Made by a program: the position numbers and the translations under genes. 64,000 bases of DNA from Leptothoe spongobia TAU-MAC 1115 (GTDB taxonomy: Bacteria > Cyanobacteriota > Cyanobacteriia > Phormidesmidales > Phormidesmidaceae): positions 1-64,000 of the forward strand of contig NZ_JADOES010000017.1 of assembly GCF_018739885.1 (NCBI RefSeq). Reading direction: 5' to 3'. The notes under the pieces were generated by a model. The model was not told where the DNA came from, did not search any database, and saw only the letters and a program-made list of their open reading frames with translations. Below, piece after piece: positions 17,941 through 28,217 of this stretch. Every line of letters starts with the position of its first letter. Within the stretch, counting starts at the first letter, position 1.

Positions 17941-19157
17941 TCCGATACCTCTGATGGTGCTTGCGGTGATACTTGCGAATAGTGGCTTTGCAACCACTCA
18001 TGGATGACCTCGCTAACATTAGCTAATATGGCGGACTCTTTGGGGATATGCAGAGTTTCTTGACTCCAGTTGACAGTGTTTAGCAATAACTGTCTCCGGA
18101 TTCGACTGAGTTTCCGAGACACTTGATATTGCTGGATATCTAGCTGACGAGCAATATCTGTTTGGGTATATGTCTGCTGGTAGTACAGGGATAACAAGAT
18201 TTGACTAGGTTCGTCTAATTTGGATAAGGCATTTTCCAAGACTTCCCCAATCTGTTTCATGTATTGCTGTTGTTGAGCGTAGTCCTCATCGGCAAGTAGT
18301 TGTGCCATGGGATTATCGTGCGTAGGCAGGGTATATAGTTGTTCCTCTCCAGAATCATCGTATTGGGGTTGATTGAGAGAGGTAACGATGGGGGTGAGAT
18401 AGGCTCTGGCAATGGTTGCTAGCTTAATCAGCTCCATTGTCAGCTGTTGAGTATTGATATCTTGGTTGCCTATATCTATATTAGTGAGCTCTGATATAAG
18501 CTGATGGCGCATTTGGTTATAGCGTTTTGCGATCGCTTCAAATTGCTCGTCGTTGGGGGCAGGCAATCCCCGTACCAGTCTGCCTGGCTCAGGGGTGCAG
18601 ATTGCCTTAAAGCATTGCCAAATCAAGATATACGGTGCTGTTTCAATAAATCCAGTCGCCAGCAAGGCTTGGGTTAGCTGGGTTTGACTCAGACGACGCA
18701 ATAAACCCCAGTCACTACTGATATTGATTTCATGCTGCTGTCGTAGTTGGTCCCGAATGCAGTTGCCAAAGGCGGTATGAGCATAGGCTTTGAGGGTGCT
18801 GCCATAATCGGGGTTGTAGCCGTTAAGAATGCGGTCTACATTTGCGATCGCAATCTGAAATCCATCTGCCAGAGAACATTGCACCATAGCAAAGCGGCGG
18901 GTGACTCGGTCGGCTGCCCAATAGCAAGGTTCTTGTAAATAGGCCCAGAGATGTTTAGTGGCATGGGGATCATGCTGCTGGCGACGATACCAATGCAGGG
19001 CCCAGAACTTTTCTGAGCGGTCCGCATCATCATTTTGCAGCAGCTCTTGCTGCATATTTCTTGCCAGTCGCGGGTCAGATATCCAGGTGTCAAATCGATC
19101 CCCTGCAAACTGGATAAATGTGGAGAAGATCGCCAGAATATCGGTCCGAGAGTGCAT
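17937..19157 (-). CDS. sigma-70 family-like RNA polymerase sigma factor (copy A)
   Basis: 406-residue protein with a C-terminal helix-turn-helix of the sigma region 4 type (about 335-375: LSLYYQQTYTQTDIARQLDIQ, then QVSRKLSRIRRQLL). The N-terminal two-thirds (YAHTAFGNCIRDQLRQQHEINISSDW) resembles a diverged region 2 for core binding and -10 recognition. It is neither a primary nor a classical ECF factor, but the kind found in cyanobacteria in front of DUF1822 genes. It overlaps the downstream DUF1822 gene by 4 bp, so the two products are probably made in fixed proportion. No regulator lies upstream; about 250 bp separate it from the Nudix gene. Confidence 0.85.
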   Translation of the reverse strand: MHSRTDILAIFSTFIQFAGDRFDTWISDPRLARNMQQELLQNDDADRSEKFWALHWYRRQQHDPHATKHLWAYLQEPCYWAADRVTRRFAMVQCSLADGFQIAIANVDRILNGYNPDYGSTLKAYAHTAFGNCIRDQLRQQHEINISSDWGLLRRLSQTQLTQALLATGFIETAPYILIWQCFKAICTPEPGRLVRGLPAPNDEQFEAIAKRYNQMRHQLISELTNIDIGNQDINTQQLTMELIKLATIARAYLTPIVTSLNQPQYDDSGEEQLYTLPTHDNPMAQLLADEDYAQQQQYMKQIGEVLENALSKLDEPSQILLSLYYQQTYTQTDIARQLDIQQYQVSRKLSRIRRQLLLNTVNWSQETLHIPKESAILANVSEVIHEWLQSHYSQVSPQAPSEVSE

Positions 19158-19410
19158 TGCCTAACCATGAAATGACGCGTCAGTACATTGAAATGTGCAG
19201 AGCATTAGACTCCGACCCCACCATGACTTAAGGGACAAGATACTATTTAGTCCCCGTAGTTTTACTTAAAGCTACGTCTATTTTTAAGATTGCATTAACT
19301 TTGCGGTTAGCTAGTGAACAGTTAACTTAAGTTTTCCTGCGAAATTTGACTTGTTCTTGTTACAGTTTGGGGTTTTGCTATTGTGAATGCCTCTAGGGAT
19401 CCACAGATTC

Positions 19411-19833
19411 CTAAGGCCGTTTGCCATAGTGACGATAACGCCAATAGTCCTGCAAAATCCTGTCATGGTCAAAGCACAGATTCTGAGGCAGTGCCCATAG
19501 ATCAAATACTTTAAAGTTTTTGGCATCATCACCCGCTGTGGGTTCACCGGTAGCAGTGGCTAGGAATACGATACTGATCGTGTGTTTGCGTAGATCTCGG
19601 CTAGGGTCTGAATAGACGTGGAATTGTTCCAATAACTTGATGTCAAGGCCAATTTCCTCTTTGGCCTCCCGTACGGCTGCAGTTTCTACCGATTCTCCAT
19701 AGTCCACAAAGCCACCGGGAAGCGCCCAGCCCAATGGTTCATTCAGCCGCTCTATTAAGATGATTGGACGGTTGGGACGATCCACTAACTCGATAATGAT
19801 ATCGACGGTGGGGGCAGGATTTCGATAGGTCAT
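19411..19833 (-). CDS. NUDIX hydrolase
   Basis: 140-residue Nudix hydrolase that cleaves a nucleoside diphosphate linked to another group. The Nudix box spans about residues 37-59: [13 protein letters not shown] followed by [10 protein letters not shown], matching GX5EX7REUXEEXGU. The preceding [22 protein letters not shown] is the usual strand before the box, as in ADP-ribose pyrophosphatases. Substrate cannot be read from sequence. It is on the minus strand between the sigma-factor gene and malQ with no visible operon partner. Confidence 0.93.
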   Translation of the reverse strand: MTYRNPAPTVDIIIELVDRPNRPIILIERLNEPLGWALPGGFVDYGESVETAAVREAKEEIGLDIKLLEQFHVYSDPSRDLRKHTISIVFLATATGEPTAGDDAKNFKVFDLWALPQNLCFDHDRILQDYWRYRHYGKRP

Positions 19834-19980
19834 AAATGAGGTGAATGGCTGTTCTTAACGGGACGGTATTGCATCGAATAACCATGCTAAAGTCTACTGG
19901 CTTGGATTAGGCTTTATCAGTTTGGATGAAGGCCAAACCAGGTACAAACGCTTTGATTTATTGCCCATACCCGTTCGGAC

Positions 19981-19997
19981 GGTGGGCATTGCCCACC
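19981..19997. repeat. short palindromic repeat upstream of malQ
   Basis: GGTGGGCA (19981-19988) and TGCCCACC (19990-19997) form an almost gapless palindrome, followed by CTAC. The core resembles the GGTGGGCAATGCCCACC dispersed repeats of cyanobacterial genomes. It lies 20-36 nt before the malQ start, so it could fold in the 5' UTR. Confidence 0.5.
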
Positions 19998-20016
19998 CTA
20001 CTACGTATCTCTTGCC

Positions 20017-21516
20017 ATGCCATTTACCAGAGCTAGCGGTATTTTGCTTCATCCGACGTCGCTACCCGGTCGCTATGGCATTGGGGATTTGGGTCAAGCG
20101 GCTTATCAATTTGTTGATTTTCTAACTGATACTAAACAGCAGATTTGGCAAATTTTGCCCCTAGGGCCCACCGGCCATGGTAACTCTCCCTACATGTGCT
20201 ATTCGGCAATGGCAGGAAATCCAATGTTGATCAACTTGGATGCTTTGGTTGAGCAGGGGTTATTGGAGATGTCAGCCCTGGCACAGGTGCCAGCGTTTTC
20301 TGCTGAGCGGGTGGAATACGACCAGGTTATTCCCTACAAATTGGAGCTACTCAAGCAGGCGGCCCATAAGTTTCAGCCTCAAGAGTCCAAGGAATTTCAA
20401 GAATTTTGCCAGGCCCAGGCATTTTGGCTAGATGACTATAGCCTGTTTATGGCGCTCAAGCATGCCAATGGGGGGGCGAGCTGGAGTGATTGGGACCCGG
20501 CGATCGCAAAACGAGATCCAGAAGCACTGGAAATTTGGCGAACTAAGCTAGCTGATGACATCTTTTTACAGAAGTATTTGCAGTTTGAATTCTGTCGCCA
20601 GTGGTTTGCCCTCAAGGCCTATGCCAATGAACGTCATATTCAAATTATTGGGGATATGCCGATCTATGTTGCGCACGATAGTGCGGATGTATGGGCTTTT
20701 CCCGAGAACTTTATGATTGATCCGGAGACGCTGCTGCCGTCTCAGATGGCGGGGGTACCGCCGGATTATTTTAGTGAGACTGGACAGTTATGGGGGAATC
20801 CCACCTACAACTGGGAAGTGCTAGAAGAAACTCAGTTTGACTGGTGGCTCAATCGGATCAAAACGTCTCTGGCTTATGTGGACCAGATTCGCATCGATCA
20901 CTTTCGAGGGTTTGAATCTTTTTGGGCTGTGCCCGAAGGTGAAGAAACGGCGATGAATGGTGAATGGATCGAGGCACCAGGGGTACCCCTATTTGAACGG
21001 GTTGAGGCTGTGCTAGGCAAGCTCCCATTCTTGGCAGAAGATCTAGGGATTATCACACCCGAGGTGGAGGCGCTGCGGGATAAGTTTGATTTTCCAGGCA
21101 TGAAAATTCTGCAATTTGCGTTTGGGTCTGATCATCGCAATCCCTATTTGCCGTTTAATTGCGATCGCAACTTTGTGATCTACACCGGTACCCACGACAA
21201 TGACACCACCGTCGGTTGGTATGCCAGGGCTAATGATTATGAGAAACAGCGCTTAGTCAGCTATTGCGGTGGCCTCGGGCCAGAATCAGTTCACTGGGCG
21301 ATGATTCGACTGGCGTTGTCATCTATCGCTAACTTAGCCATTGTGCCGTTGCAGGATCTGCTTGGGTTAGGGTCTGAAGCCCGCATGAATACCCCAGGTC
21401 TAGCAGAAGGAAATTGGGAATGGCGGTTTGATGCTTCTGCGTTAACGCCCACTGTACGCCATCAGTTCACCACCCTCACAGAATTGTATGGTCGGGCTAC
21501 CAATCAGTGGCCGTAA
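20017..21516 (+). CDS. malQ: 4-alpha-glucanotransferase (amylomaltase)
   Basis: 499-residue GH77 enzyme that moves alpha-1,4-glucan chains between glucans, used in glycogen turnover in cyanobacteria. N-terminal motifs are SGILLHPTSLPGRYGIGDLG and WQILPLGPTG. Catalytic-region motifs are IGDMPIYVAHDSADVWA, then IRIDHFRGFESFWAVP with the Asp nucleophile, LAEDLGIITPEV with the general acid region, and TGTHDNDTTVGW. Its length is standard for MalQ. The start at 20017 gives the usual MPFTRASGILLHP opening. A palindromic repeat sits in its 5' region. It appears to be monocistronic. Confidence 0.97.
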   Translation: MPFTRASGILLHPTSLPGRYGIGDLGQAAYQFVDFLTDTKQQIWQILPLGPTGHGNSPYMCYSAMAGNPMLINLDALVEQGLLEMSALAQVPAFSAERVEYDQVIPYKLELLKQAAHKFQPQESKEFQEFCQAQAFWLDDYSLFMALKHANGGASWSDWDPAIAKRDPEALEIWRTKLADDIFLQKYLQFEFCRQWFALKAYANERHIQIIGDMPIYVAHDSADVWAFPENFMIDPETLLPSQMAGVPPDYFSETGQLWGNPTYNWEVLEETQFDWWLNRIKTSLAYVDQIRIDHFRGFESFWAVPEGEETAMNGEWIEAPGVPLFERVEAVLGKLPFLAEDLGIITPEVEALRDKFDFPGMKILQFAFGSDHRNPYLPFNCDRNFVIYTGTHDNDTTVGWYARANDYEKQRLVSYCGGLGPESVHWAMIRLALSSIANLAIVPLQDLLGLGSEARMNTPGLAEGNWEWRFDASALTPTVRHQFTTLTELYGRATNQWP

Positions 21517-21769
21517 AAGAGATCTGTCATGTTGGTCCAAGTTGCCGACGCTACTATAAAAACTTTATGAAGATAAAAAAATGGTTAACACCTAAACCAA
21601 GTTTTGATCGTGTCGATAGGGGGTAAATACTGACTCTTCAGAGATAGAGTTTGTTCTATGGGGAGCTTTTATTGTTAAAAATACTGAAAATGATCCGTCT
21701 AATCTAAGGTTTGTGGTTGCAGTATCCCTGATAGAATCCAACCATAGAGGTAATGAAGGCAACATTAAT

Positions 21770-22537
21770 ATGGCCATGGTTTCTGGCGGGCTAGCTCCTA
21801 TTCAATCCTCACTACGAGTAGGTTTAGGCCGGGTCTTAATCGTTGAAGACGAAGCGCTAATCCGAGAGACGGTAGCACTGGCTTTGGCTGAAGAAGGATT
21901 TGAAATGGTGGTGGCTGATGATGGCCCCACTGCATTAGAGAAACTGCTCGGGTCAGCTGATGGTAGTAAAGATGCCATTCCAGATATTAGTCTAGTGATT
22001 TTAGATCTGATGCTGCCAGGCATGAATGGTCTAGATCTCTGTCGACTGGTACGTCATCGTGGATTGGATGTCCCCATTTTGATTCTCAGTGCCAAGGGCA
22101 CAGAAATGGATCGAGTGGTTGGTCTAGAGGTGGGGGCTGATGACTATTTATCCAAGCCCTTTGGTATGCGTGAGCTGATTGCTCGCTGTCGAGCTTTACT
22201 GCGTCGCTACCGGTCCAAAGATAAGTCAGCAGAAGATACGTCTGCGCTTCGGTTTGAAGGGATTACGCTACACCCCAACGAATGTCGTGCGTTTCTGAAT
22301 GATCAGGAACTTAGTCTGTCTCCTAAAGAATTCAAGATTCTAGAGCTATTTATGGGACGTCCCCGGCGTGTATGGTCCCGCGATCAGATTATTGATCGGG
22401 TGTGGGGGTACGACTTTATGGGGGACAACAAGACCGTAGATGTACACATCCGTTGGCTGCGTGAAAAGCTGGAAGAGGATCCCAGCAAGCCTAAGTATCT
22501 TAAGACAGTTCGTGGCTTTGGCTATCGGCTGGGTTAA
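21770..22537 (+). CDS. OmpR/PhoB-family response regulator
   Basis: 255-residue response regulator with a receiver domain (about 20-145) and a winged-helix DNA-binding domain (about 155-255). The receiver has the acidic pair in VLIVEDEA, the phospho-acceptor in VILDLMLPGMNG and the lysine in LSKPF. The DNA-binding end SRDQIIDRVWGYDFMGDNKTVDVHIRWLR is typical and resembles SphR/PhoB phosphate regulators of cyanobacteria, but I do not assign that name. The ATG at 21770 has GAAGG upstream; a GTG at 21713 would add 19 unmatched residues. About 15 poorly conserved residues separate the receiver strands (LGSADGSKDAIPDIS). No kinase gene is adjacent. Confidence 0.93.
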   Translation: MAMVSGGLAPIQSSLRVGLGRVLIVEDEALIRETVALALAEEGFEMVVADDGPTALEKLLGSADGSKDAIPDISLVILDLMLPGMNGLDLCRLVRHRGLDVPILILSAKGTEMDRVVGLEVGADDYLSKPFGMRELIARCRALLRRYRSKDKSAEDTSALRFEGITLHPNECRAFLNDQELSLSPKEFKILELFMGRPRRVWSRDQIIDRVWGYDFMGDNKTVDVHIRWLREKLEEDPSKPKYLKTVRGFGYRLG

Positions 22538-22659
22538 CTCGAGCATTGAAATACAACCATGGGTTGGCCATGCTCACCCTCCATCGTAGCTACTTTAAAT
22601 ATTCAAAAATCCTTCAAGGAAGTTTGTTAGAGTAGTCGCGAACGTTGTTTCATGCCCCC

Positions 22660-25600
22660 ATGCCTTCGCCCAATGCAGATAGACCTCCTGAAGGTCGGCG
22701 ATTTTGGAAAATTGCAGCCATTACTCTAGGGGCAGGTACCCTGATCGTCGGTACAGCAGCCTTTATCGGTGCTTGGTTGTTTATTAATAAAGGATTGACC
22801 CCGCTGCTGGAAAGGCGGTTATCCATTCTATTGGAGCGTGAGTTGGAGCTGGGAGAGCTAGAAGGACTTTCTTGGAATAGCTTGCGCGTAGGTTCTTCAA
22901 GATTGAATGCAACGGATACTGATCCTAGCTATGCAACAGCGGAGTCGGTAGAGGTTGGGTTTAACCCACTGCAGGTACTGTTTGATCGTGAACTAGATAT
23001 CGATTTAAGGCTGGTTGGGGCGGCGGGATATATTGAGCAACATCCAGAAGAAGGCTGGATTGGTATTGATGTGCCAACTTTTGAGCCGCCGCCTGAAGAG
23101 CCGTTGATTAAGGTGCGGATGGATGATATTGAGGTGGTCGATAGCCAGATCACCTTAGTCCCTTTACCTGCAGACGGCGCAGCACTTGCACCATTGTTGT
23201 TGACAGATTTGAATGGTGCGGTGGGAATTGACCCGGTTGAGGTGAACGGTCAGGATAGCCAACGGATAGAATTTGATGCGATCGCCACACCCCCAAAGGG
23301 CGGCAACCTAGAATTTACAGGTGCTGTGGTACCGGTGGCCTCTGGTAATCGTGAACGACCAATCCAGCAGGAAACCAGATTAGGTATTGGTGGAGAAGGG
23401 GTGGCTGCTGAAGCCGTCATGGCCTTTTTGCTACCTACCCTGGGGCAGCAAAACTTACCTATAGCGGCGACGGCGGGTCGTGTCAGCGGCCATTGGACCA
23501 TTTCCTTTTTGCCCGAGCAACCAATTACGGTGGATGGGGCAGGCAGTGTTGACAATGGCCAACTGCAGATAGCGTCGTTACCCAGTACCGGACAGTGGGG
23601 CAATACGATTGACGATATAGACATTACAGCTCGGTTTAAGGGCACCACCATTACGGTAGATAGCGCTAAGGGCAGCTACTCCGAGCTGGTGGCTGCAACG
23701 GCCACTGGTACCGTTGACTGGAATGGTGACTATGACCTGACTGCCCAAGTTACAGAGGTAGATCTCGAACAGATATTGGCGAAATCCGAGGTTGATTCCC
23801 CGCTTACCCTTAGCGGTGTCTTTGATGGCAACGTCGCGATTACGGGACCGATTCTACAGCCTGAGCTTGCTGCCAATGTGGTGGCAACTCGTCCGGTGAT
23901 TGTGGATCGGGTGGTGCTGAATGAGGTGAATGCCGAGGTGGTGTTGGCCAGTGAGCGCCTTGAGAACCTGTTGGATACGATAACCGTTACCCAGGTGAGT
24001 GCCGCCCCAGAGCTAGGGGGACAGGTGACTGGTCGGGGGGTGTTGAACTTGGCGCAGTTGGCGGAGGGGGGACCACCGGATCTGAATTTTCAGGCGGAGG
24101 CGACAAATGTATCGGGGGATGCGATCGCGGCTCTCTACGATGTTGAGCAGCTGCCGGTCACGTTAGGCATCGTGGACGCGACAGCAACGATTATCGGACC
24201 ACCTGATACCCTACAAACTCGCATCAATGTGCAATCTACCACTCTAGCCTATGGTGGGCAGGTTTATCCGACAACGGCCACAGCCGTTTTTGCGAACGGT
24301 GGTTTGTCTATTCCTCAGGCGCTGGTACAGGTGGGGGCAGGTACCTTGACTGGTAATGGCAAAGTTGAAAGGGATAGCTGGCAGGCCAACATCGCTGCTA
24401 GCAACATCGATCTTCAGGCCTTGGGGCTGGCCCAGTTGCCCCCAGGTAATTTCAATGCTGATGTGGCGTTGGCGGGACCGATCCAGGCAGCTTCTCTCAC
24501 AAACCTACTGGCAGTGGGTAACTATAGCCTACAGTTAGCGAATGGTTCTATCCAGGGTGACGCTGAGTTGATTAACGGCAACTGGCGTACCGATGCCAAC
24601 ATCAATGCTCTGGGTCTGAGTCAGTTTGCTTCTCAACTCCGAGGCGATACCAGTGGTCGGGTGAGTTTGACCGGACGCATTGATGCGTTGACATTGGCAG
24701 CTCTACGGGGACAGGGTGATTTGACATTCTCATCGGGGCTGGCTGGGTTTTCGCCCCAGCTGGCTGGTTTTGATGCTCCCCTCAACAGCCGTTTTGCCTG
24801 GACGGGGCAAGAATTGCTAATTGAAGAAGCTAGTAGTGACCAATTGTTCGCACGAGGGGTGGTTTCGCCCCAGTTGGTGGGTAACCAGTTTCAGGGAATT
24901 CGTGGCTTTGCCCTCGATCTGGATGCCAAACGTTATCCATTGGCATTGCTACCTAGTCCTGTCCCGGTGGATGGTTTTGCCTCGTTTAATGGTCGGTTGG
25001 TGGGCACACCCAATGATCCCCGGCTAGATGGCACCTTGCTCCTGGAGCAGTTTGGTGTGAATCAGGTGGCTTTTGATCCGGTATTGTTGGGCCCCGTCAG
25101 CTATCAGTCTCAGGCAGGTCTAACGGTTGATTTGGATGGTCAAAGTGGTCCTGTTGCTGGTGGATTAACTGATGGCATTGCCATCAATTTTCAAACACCG
25201 CGCAATTTAGATTTTGATGTTAGCTGGCAAGGGGCGCAGGCATCTGGCCGGACCGAGGGTGATGTGCTGCGGGCTACTTTGCAAAATTTACCATTGCAGG
25301 CTTTGGGATTGCCTGGGGTGAACCGACTTGGAGGAGGCTTAAAGGGGACGCTGTCCTCCCAGGGAGAATGGGTGGTGGATCTAAATCGCCAAACCTTAGT
25401 GGGGAATGTCTTTATTGCGCAGCCAGGGTTAGGTTATATCAATGCCCAGCAGCTGACGGGACAAATTGCCTATCGTGATCGACGAGTCTTTGTAGAGCAG
25501 GGAGAGCTAATTTTTAATACATGCTCCCAGCGCTTGGTGACCGAGAGTCCTTTACCCACGTACTGTGCAGCAGGTGATGTTGCGGATAGTATCTATCGCT

Positions 25601-28086
25601 TTAACGGAAATATGCGGCTGGATACCCTGGCCTACAATGCCAATGTTGTTGTAGAAAATGGTGATATCAAAGATGTACTGACGGCACTTGCCATTACGGA
25701 TTTTGAGGATTTAATTCAGACATTCCAGGCTCCAACCTGGTTGGAGAATCCACCACCATCTGACGCGATTCCTGGGATCTTAGCAACTCAGTCTGCTGGG
25801 AATTCTGAGGCTGCCTTACTTGAGCAGGTGCGACGTCTAGCAGAAATTCAGGAGATTCAGGCACAGGTCGCTTTGGCTGAGGCCAAGAATCCCATTCCCC
25901 CTTTGGATTTACTCGAAGGGCGGTTTAATGCCACCGTTAGCGTTAGTGGTGCTCCTCAACAGCTGCCTGAGATCAGGTTTGATCTAGATGGTGACAACTG
26001 GATGTGGGGGCAGGAGTTTGTGGCAGACCGGGTGATTGCTATTGGACAGTTGGCTAATGGCAATCTCACCCTTCAACCAGTGCGCATGGAGACGGCTTTA
26101 CCCCCTGATGCTGAGGGAAATCAGCAACTGGCCTTTGTTAACTTGGCGGGTAATCTGTCGCTGGTTGAGCAGGATAGCTCTGGTTTGCAGCTGGTAGCTG
26201 AGCAACTGCCGATGGGGGCAGTGCGAGATATTTTTAATCTACCTTTGGGGTTGGATGGTCGGTTAAATGCGATCGCAAACTTTAGCGGTGGTCTAGATAA
26301 CCCCACCGTTAGGGGAGATATTATCCTGGCGGATGGTCGCATTAACGACCAACCCATTGCCCAAGCAGAAGGCTTATTTTTATACGAAGATGCTCGTTTA
26401 TTGCTGCTGGGTGAGTTGCTTCAAGTCGATAATACTCAGCCTCTGACGCTGGTGGGTGACATTCCCTATGCCTTTGACTTTATGACGGTGAAGCCCGCCG
26501 ATGATCGCATTGCTTTGAGTCTTGATGTGGCTGATGATGGCTTAGCCCTACTCAATGTGTTAAACAACCAGGTGAGCTGGGAGTCTGGTACCGGGCAGGT
26601 ATCCCTCGATATTGGCGGTACTTTAAGGCAACCTACCATCAGCGGAGTGATGGATGTGCGCGATACGGTTTTGCGATCGCCCTTGCTGCCAGATCCCCTC
26701 ACTGATTTTGCTGGACGGGTTGTTTTTGAAGGCAATCAAATTATTGTCAAAGAGTTGCAAGGTCAATATGGCAATGGTCGACTGCAAGCTGCTGGAGCTG
26801 TCCCCCTGGGCTTTCCTCCCATTATCACAAATTTTGAGCTAGCGGCTTTGGGCGCTGATCCCGAGCCATTGGGCGAGGGGGAAACGGTTAATGATGAAAA
26901 TGTCTCTGATGACACTGGACCGATCCCAAGTAATCCAGATGCGATTAACGGCGTTGCCCCGATAGCGCCTGTTCATCCCACTGGGGCACTAACGGTGACC
27001 TTAGACGATATTGACCTGGATCTCCGAGGGATCTATCGCGGTGGTGTTAACGGCCAGGTTGTTGTCGGTGGCAGCCTGAACCCACTGCTGGGGGGGCCTC
27101 AGCTAGGCGGGGTGGTCGAACTTGCCAACGGTCGTCTGTTTTTGCCTGAAGGTGGCAATACCTCGACATCGGCAGAACCCGAGGAGATCCCCCTATTTGT
27201 CCCCCGATTTGAAAATCTCAAAATCACCCTGGCGAAAAATATCCAAATTCAGCAGAGCAATTTGTTGAATGTCGTAGCCCAGGGTGATTTACGGATCTCC
27301 GGACCACTAAGACCATTTCGGGCTATTCAACCAGAAGGCACTATTCGCCTGCGTTCTGGGCGAATTAACCTCCTGACCACGACATTTCGTCTAGCCGGAC
27401 GCAATAATATTGCGCAATTTTTTCCAGAACGGGGGATTGCTGATCCGTTTCTCGATTTGCGACTGCGTACATCCGTGGCAGAGACCCAGCAAAGTAATGT
27501 GGTCGAGGCAACAGCCTTTGCTAACTCTGAGGTTGACGATACCTCTCTCGATCCTTTCCAGGGTACCGCAGGCATAGAAACCATTCGGATCCGAGCTACT
27601 TACCAGGGCTCTGCCAGTAACTTGCTGGAGAGTTTATTCATCTCAGATAGTAGTGATACTGTCATTGAGCTTTCCAGTTCTCCACCCCGCTCCAGACGAG
27701 AAATTATTAACTTGCTCAGTGGTAGCTATGTGGCGGCCCTACAGTCAGGGCAGGGAGTGCTTAACTTCTTTGGAGGAGCCTTGCTCAATAGTCTTCAAGA
27801 CTTTATTAGCACCACCCTTAACCTCAGTGAGTTTCGTCTATTTCCAGTGACTGGTGCCTCACGGTTTTCCAATGAAGATAACAGCGGCTCTACCCTGGAT
27901 GTTGCCACCGAAATTGGATTTGATGTGACCGATAACATCACCCTATCCCTTGTCAAAATCTTGACCGACAGTACCCCAACCGAATTTAACCTGCGCTATC
28001 GACTGACTGATGAATTTACAATTCGGGGTACTACTAACTTCGACGATCGCAATCGAGTTTTGCTAGAGTTTGAAACGAGATTTTAA
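22660..28086 (+). CDS. tamB: TamB-like translocation/assembly protein (DUF490)
   Basis: Very large protein of about 1808 residues of the TamB/AsmA-like bridge family. A single N-terminal transmembrane helix (about residues 23-50 of this start, ITLGAGTLIVGTAAFIGAWLF) anchors it in the inner membrane. A long beta-rich body follows with repeated LxxLxGxLxxNGxVxG-type patterns. The C-terminal DUF490 domain (about 1400-1808, with RGIYRGGVNGQVVVGGSLNP and ITLAKNIQIQQSNLLNVVAQGD) ends in beta strands finishing LLEFETRF. Such proteins span the periplasm and help outer-membrane assembly or lipid transport with an Omp85 partner. Two Gln-rich stretches near 1050-1100 look like a lineage insertion. The ATG at 22660 is preferred over a TTG at 22645. 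Confidence 0.93.
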   Translation: MPSPNADRPPEGRRFWKIAAITLGAGTLIVGTAAFIGAWLFINKGLTPLLERRLSILLERELELGELEGLSWNSLRVGSSRLNATDTDPSYATAESVEVGFNPLQVLFDRELDIDLRLVGAAGYIEQHPEEGWIGIDVPTFEPPPEEPLIKVRMDDIEVVDSQITLVPLPADGAALAPLLLTDLNGAVGIDPVEVNGQDSQRIEFDAIATPPKGGNLEFTGAVVPVASGNRERPIQQETRLGIGGEGVAAEAVMAFLLPTLGQQNLPIAATAGRVSGHWTISFLPEQPITVDGAGSVDNGQLQIASLPSTGQWGNTIDDIDITARFKGTTITVDSAKGSYSELVAATATGTVDWNGDYDLTAQVTEVDLEQILAKSEVDSPLTLSGVFDGNVAITGPILQPELAANVVATRPVIVDRVVLNEVNAEVVLASERLENLLDTITVTQVSAAPELGGQVTGRGVLNLAQLAEGGPPDLNFQAEATNVSGDAIAALYDVEQLPVTLGIVDATATIIGPPDTLQTRINVQSTTLAYGGQVYPTTATAVFANGGLSIPQALVQVGAGTLTGNGKVERDSWQANIAASNIDLQALGLAQLPPGNFNADVALAGPIQAASLTNLLAVGNYSLQLANGSIQGDAELINGNWRTDANINALGLSQFASQLRGDTSGRVSLTGRIDALTLAALRGQGDLTFSSGLAGFSPQLAGFDAPLNSRFAWTGQELLIEEASSDQLFARGVVSPQLVGNQFQGIRGFALDLDAKRYPLALLPSPVPVDGFASFNGRLVGTPNDPRLDGTLLLEQFGVNQVAFDPVLLGPVSYQSQAGLTVDLDGQSGPVAGGLTDGIAINFQTPRNLDFDVSWQGAQASGRTEGDVLRATLQNLPLQALGLPGVNRLGGGLKGTLSSQGEWVVDLNRQTLVGNVFIAQPGLGYINAQQLTGQIAYRDRRVFVEQGELIFNTCSQRLVTESPLPTYCAAGDVADSIYRFNGNMRLDTLAYNANVVVENGDIKDVLTALAITDFEDLIQTFQAPTWLENPPPSDAIPGILATQSAGNSEAALLEQVRRLAEIQEIQAQVALAEAKNPIPPLDLLEGRFNATVSVSGAPQQLPEIRFDLDGDNWMWGQEFVADRVIAIGQLANGNLTLQPVRMETALPPDAEGNQQLAFVNLAGNLSLVEQDSSGLQLVAEQLPMGAVRDIFNLPLGLDGRLNAIANFSGGLDNPTVRGDIILADGRINDQPIAQAEGLFLYEDARLLLLGELLQVDNTQPLTLVGDIPYAFDFMTVKPADDRIALSLDVADDGLALLNVLNNQVSWESGTGQVSLDIGGTLRQPTISGVMDVRDTVLRSPLLPDPLTDFAGRVVFEGNQIIVKELQGQYGNGRLQAAGAVPLGFPPIITNFELAALGADPEPLGEGETVNDENVSDDTGPIPSNPDAINGVAPIAPVHPTGALTVTLDDIDLDLRGIYRGGVNGQVVVGGSLNPLLGGPQLGGVVELANGRLFLPEGGNTSTSAEPEEIPLFVPRFENLKITLAKNIQIQQSNLLNVVAQGDLRISGPLRPFRAIQPEGTIRLRSGRINLLTTTFRLAGRNNIAQFFPERGIADPFLDLRLRTSVAETQQSNVVEATAFANSEVDDTSLDPFQGTAGIETIRIRATYQGSASNLLESLFISDSSDTVIELSSSPPRSRREIINLLSGSYVAALQSGQGVLNFFGGALLNSLQDFISTTLNLSEFRLFPVTGASRFSNEDNSGSTLDVATEIGFDVTDNITLSLVKILTDSTPTEFNLRYRLTDEFTIRGTTNFDDRNRVLLEFETRF

Positions 28087-28104
28087 GACATGTGTTCACC
28101 ATTC

Positions 28105-28217
28105 TGGGAAGCGTCATGAGACGACTTTCAAATTTATCAAATTGCTCGTTAATCCTTGGGAAGTGTCATGAGACGGCTTCTCATAAATTTATCAAATTGC
28201 TCGTTATCCCTGGGAAT
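28105..28217 (+). repeat. two-copy tandem repeat of about 53 bp after tamB
   Basis: Unit 1 covers 28105-28156 and unit 2 covers 28157-28210, followed by the start of a third (TGGGAA). Units share TGGGAAG, GTCATGAGAC and a 3' block ATTTATCAAATTGCTCGTTA. The GTC/GAC arms around ATGA keep pairing in both units (CGTC/GACG, TGTC/GACG), so each unit can make a small hairpin. The remaining 3' part of the gap before the TPR gene (to 28375) is AT-rich with no other structure seen. Confidence 0.8.

Noticed and set aside
28105..28217. Possible CRISPR array
   Set aside because: Only two units of about 53 bp with almost no spacer between them and no cas genes nearby.
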